Source: Arachis hypogaea
Taxonomy: Eukaryota > Streptophyta > Magnoliopsida > Fabales > Fabaceae
Reading direction: 5' to 3'
DNA length: 64,000 bases
NCBI RefSeq assembly: GCF_003086295.3
Contig: NC_092038.1
Span: forward strand, 133,165,132-133,229,131
Below are positions 61,588 through 64,000 of this stretch, in pieces (the stretch's first letter is position 1; every line of letters begins with the position of its first letter). The notes beneath the pieces were generated by a model, which saw nothing but the letters and a program-made list of their open reading frames with translations, searched no databases and was not told the DNA's origin. The position numbers and the translations under genes were made by a program.

Positions 61588-63007
61588 ATGGAAGGTATTG
61601 CAAATTTGCGATTCTATTATAACGGTGAAATTATACCAAACACATACGAAGGAGTGACTTTTGTTTGTAAATGTCCGTTTTCATTTGCTATTCCATGCAC
61701 CATGAGTTTTGTAGAGTTGCAAAATGGTCTTTGTGATAACATATAAAGTCACATTTCAAAAAGGGTGATCAACATTTTATACAGAAATCCTATACAAGTA
61801 TTTGGTGGGCTAATACAGTTTCAAATAATGCCCATCAATGACGATGCAAGTATGCAGCAGATGTTCTATATTTATCAACAATCCCGATTTCACATGCCGA
61901 AGATAGAGTTGTACGTTGAGTTTGAACAGTAGTCGGGGCTGGACGCGGTTGGCGAGGAGGTCACTGTTGATGAGTTCGGGAATATAGATTGGGAAGAAGA
62001 TAACAACGACAGTGAAGAAGAGTTCGAAGCCAACTATGAAGACGATGACGAAAACGATGACGGAGACTTGGCAGGCAATCTGGCGGTACATAATGAGGCG
62101 CAAATGATTGTAAGTCAGCACCCCTTTGGCGTTTTGTCTTTTATGCGGACTCTGGATCTCGAAGTCATGCATGCCCCAAAATTTCCTAAGTATGCGAATA
62201 TGGGTATGTTATGATTATTAATTCAAGTTACCACTAGTGTGTATTTTACTTGCCTTCTCTGACTGATGGTGGTGCGCATGTCGTAGGTGAAGGCAACGTT
62301 GCGGTGGAAGATGGTGAGTTTAATGTCGGAATGGAATTTGGTTCTAGAGAGTCAGTGATATCTGCAGTCCAATGCTATACTATCTTTAGAGGAGTTGATT
62401 ACACTGTGTATGAGTCTGAGTTGCAGACATTCTATGCGAAATACAAGGGTTATGGTGCAGGGTGCGATTGACTTATCCGAGCTAGCTTGATTCGAAAGAA
62501 AGCTTGTTGGGAGATCAGGAGATACAATGGCAAACACACGTGCACAATAGGCACTCTTTCACAAGACCATGCCAAGTTGGACTCAGTCACAATTGCAGAT
62601 GCTCTTAGGCCGTTGGTTGAAGCAGACCCGTCGATCAAGGTGAAGTCTATTATTGTAGAAGTTCAATATAGGTTCAACTACACTATAAGTTACCGCAAGG
62701 CTTGGTTGGCAAAGCAGAAATCTATGGCCAAAATTTTTGGTGATTGGGAAGTTTCTTACCAGACTCTGCCAGTATGATTGAAAGCAATGACTGCGAAGAT
62801 GCTAAGGTCTCGTGTTCAAATAAAAACGCTCCCCGTTTACCGTGAGAGTGAGGAGGTTCGAGGTGTAAGAGTTCTCTCCATTGTGTTTTTTGGAGCTTCT
62901 ATCCGTATATTGTAGCATTTAGATACCACAAGCCATTGGTGCAGGTTGATGGCACACACCTGTACAGAAAATATAAATGTACACTTCTAGTGGCGGTTGT
63001 ACAAATA
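61588..63007 (+). pseudogene. Truncated MuDR-type transposase of MULE B
   Basis: It starts with MEGIANLRFYYNGEI at 61588, homologous to the MULE A transposase, and keeps the same intron (about 62206-62287). Four in-frame stops are seen. Codons TAA near 61744 and TAG near 61930 replace what are coding positions in MULE A. TGA near 62469 and TGA near 62775 replace Trp. Coding similarity ends just after the first catalytic aspartate block (VDGTHLY). The acidic linker, GSRESVISAV block and SYRKAWLAKQK block are recognisable. It cannot encode an active enzyme. Confidence 0.87.
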
Positions 63008-63293
63008 ATGTGTTCTTCAGGTAACGTAAAATCACGAACCATTTTTTTTTATAAAATAAAACCCTAAACCTTCTATTCTTCTTTTTCCTCCCACACTTTC
63101 TTCAAACCCTTTTCCTCCTTCAGCGCATACTTTCTCAATGGAACCCACCCACCCTTACGTTTTGTTAAACTCTTCCCTCTTCCACCTGCGTTTTTCAATT
63201 TAAAGGCCCTCTTAACGCCCTCGACGAACATGTGTCGCGCATGTATACACGGTGCTGACAATTGCAACCTACAATTGTAGATTGACGACTGAC

Positions 63294-63453
63294 AAACGCA
63301 ACCTGTGTTTGATGACTTCCCAAGATAGTCAACACAGCAGGTTGCAGGGAGTTGGGACACGTTTCATCCACTGCATGGCCCTCTCTGACAAACGCAAACT
63401 GCATTTTGCAACTTTTACTTTTTCTGTATCACAAAAAACGTAACCTGCGTTTT
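63294..63453. repeat. Right subterminal palindrome array of MULE B
   Basis: Palindromes start at 63294 (AAACGCAACCTGTGTTT), 63390 and 63435, with a degenerate one near 63257. Confidence 0.78.
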
Positions 63454-63563
63454 TCAGGTTACTGTGTATCGCAGATCCACATTTGGGATTACACGCCATG
63501 CACTAATAATATTGCATATCACCATTTTTACCTCCATTAATAAATTAATTTATGGTAGTCATT

Positions 63564-64000
63564 CAATTGTCATTAAATGAAAAAAGAAGTGTTTGGTCAT
63601 ATCAATATTTTTGTAATAAACTAAACATGATTCTAGGACTGTCAAACGGATTAGTCCGGTCTATTTAGACCCAGTCCGTTAAGTTCGTGGGTTAAATAGG
63701 CTGGACCGTTTAATCCCGCTTCATTTTGCGGGCCATAATTTTTTAGTCCAGACCATTTATGGTCAGCCGGATGGGTTAAACAGGCCAACCCGTTTATTAT
63801 TTTATTTTATTTTTTGAAAAATATTTTGACAAAAATTATCACTTTTAGGTCAAAAACCTTTTAAAAAAATAATATTTTTTAGTTGATAGGTTAGATTTTC
63901 GGGTCGAATCACGAGAAATATCGGCTAAAAGTGTAACTATTTTTGATAAAAAAAAAATATAAACGGGTCACCCCGTTTAACTCATATTTTTTTTTATTTA
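63564..64000. other. Repeat-like DNA at the right edge
   Basis: From about 63640 the sequence has repeated words such as GGGTTAAA(C/T), CCCGTTTA and AACGGGTCACCCCGTTTAAC (63964-63983), some inverted. This suggests part of a dispersed repeat cut by the window edge. No coding capacity seen. Confidence 0.5.

Larger units (their letters stand above)
61042..63554 (+). mobile_element. MULE B: internally deleted relative of MULE A
   Basis: The 2513-bp element is framed by an exact 9-bp duplication, GTAGTCATT, at 61033-61041 and 63555-63563. It starts AGCTGATTTTTTT and ends AAATTAATTTATG, matching the ends of MULE A. It follows the MULE A transposase from its start to the catalytic VDGT region. It then jumps near 63007-63020 to sequence matching the start of the PMD gene of MULE A (a minus-strand ATG near 63043) and the right end. 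The whole second half of the transposase and nearly all of the PMD gene are missing. Confidence 0.88.

Overview
This is nuclear DNA from a flowering plant, almost certainly a dicot and probably a legume. The genes have many GT-AG introns and AT-rich spacers, and the repeats are plant LTR retroelements and Mutator-like elements (MULEs). Several repeats remind me of Arachis (peanut) elements, but that is recall, not a search. I saw no tRNA, rRNA or CRISPR-like structure.

The first 23 kb is genic. After the end of a decayed hAT transposase-type gene (1-1168, +) come three ordinary genes that I could assemble exon by exon with consistent phase. They are a chloroplast-type RlmN/Cfr-like radical SAM RNA methyltransferase (2188-5580, +, 9 exons, 435 aa), a SAMHD1/VEN4-type HD-domain dNTPase (7470-12103, +, 19 exons, 465 aa), and an OTS1/OTS2-type SUMO protease (17545-23331, -, 14 exons, 587 aa). 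Between them lie a solo LTR with an exact 5-bp target duplication (14615-15040) and a tandemly repeated GAA/TTC-rich element (about 15.2-16.9 kb). Two foldback elements (23.7-24.6 and 24.7-25.2 kb) sit upstream of the SUMO protease.

The last 38 kb is a transposon cluster built around three MULEs, each bounded by a 9-bp target-site duplication (TSD). MULE A (26501-46268) and MULE B (61042-63554) are one family. They have no obvious terminal inverted repeats; instead they carry arrays of about 19-bp palindromes (AAAACGCA..TGCGTTTT) about 50 bp apart near both ends. MULE A carries a broken transposase gene and, tail-to-tail with it, a broken plant mobile domain (PMD) gene. It was later invaded by a 12-kb non-autonomous LTR retroelement (27274-39359), which was itself invaded by a 3.6-kb solo-LTR-like element (28610-32216). 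A 540-bp solo LTR (42511-43050) separately hit the PMD gene. MULE B is an internally deleted relative.

MULE E (47684-60646) is different: it has about 900-bp terminal inverted repeats and three genes. These are an intact two-exon gene with an RNase H1-type hybrid-binding domain and a coiled coil (49286-50170, +), a 12-exon Ulp1-like cysteine protease gene (51672-54822, +), and a FAR1/FRS-like transposase gene with a zinc knuckle (55842-58488, -). The protease and transposase genes keep their full exon structure and catalytic residues but carry two and one in-frame stop codons respectively. The combination of Ulp1-like protease, hybrid-binding-domain protein and FRS transposase in one element is the most unusual thing in the window.
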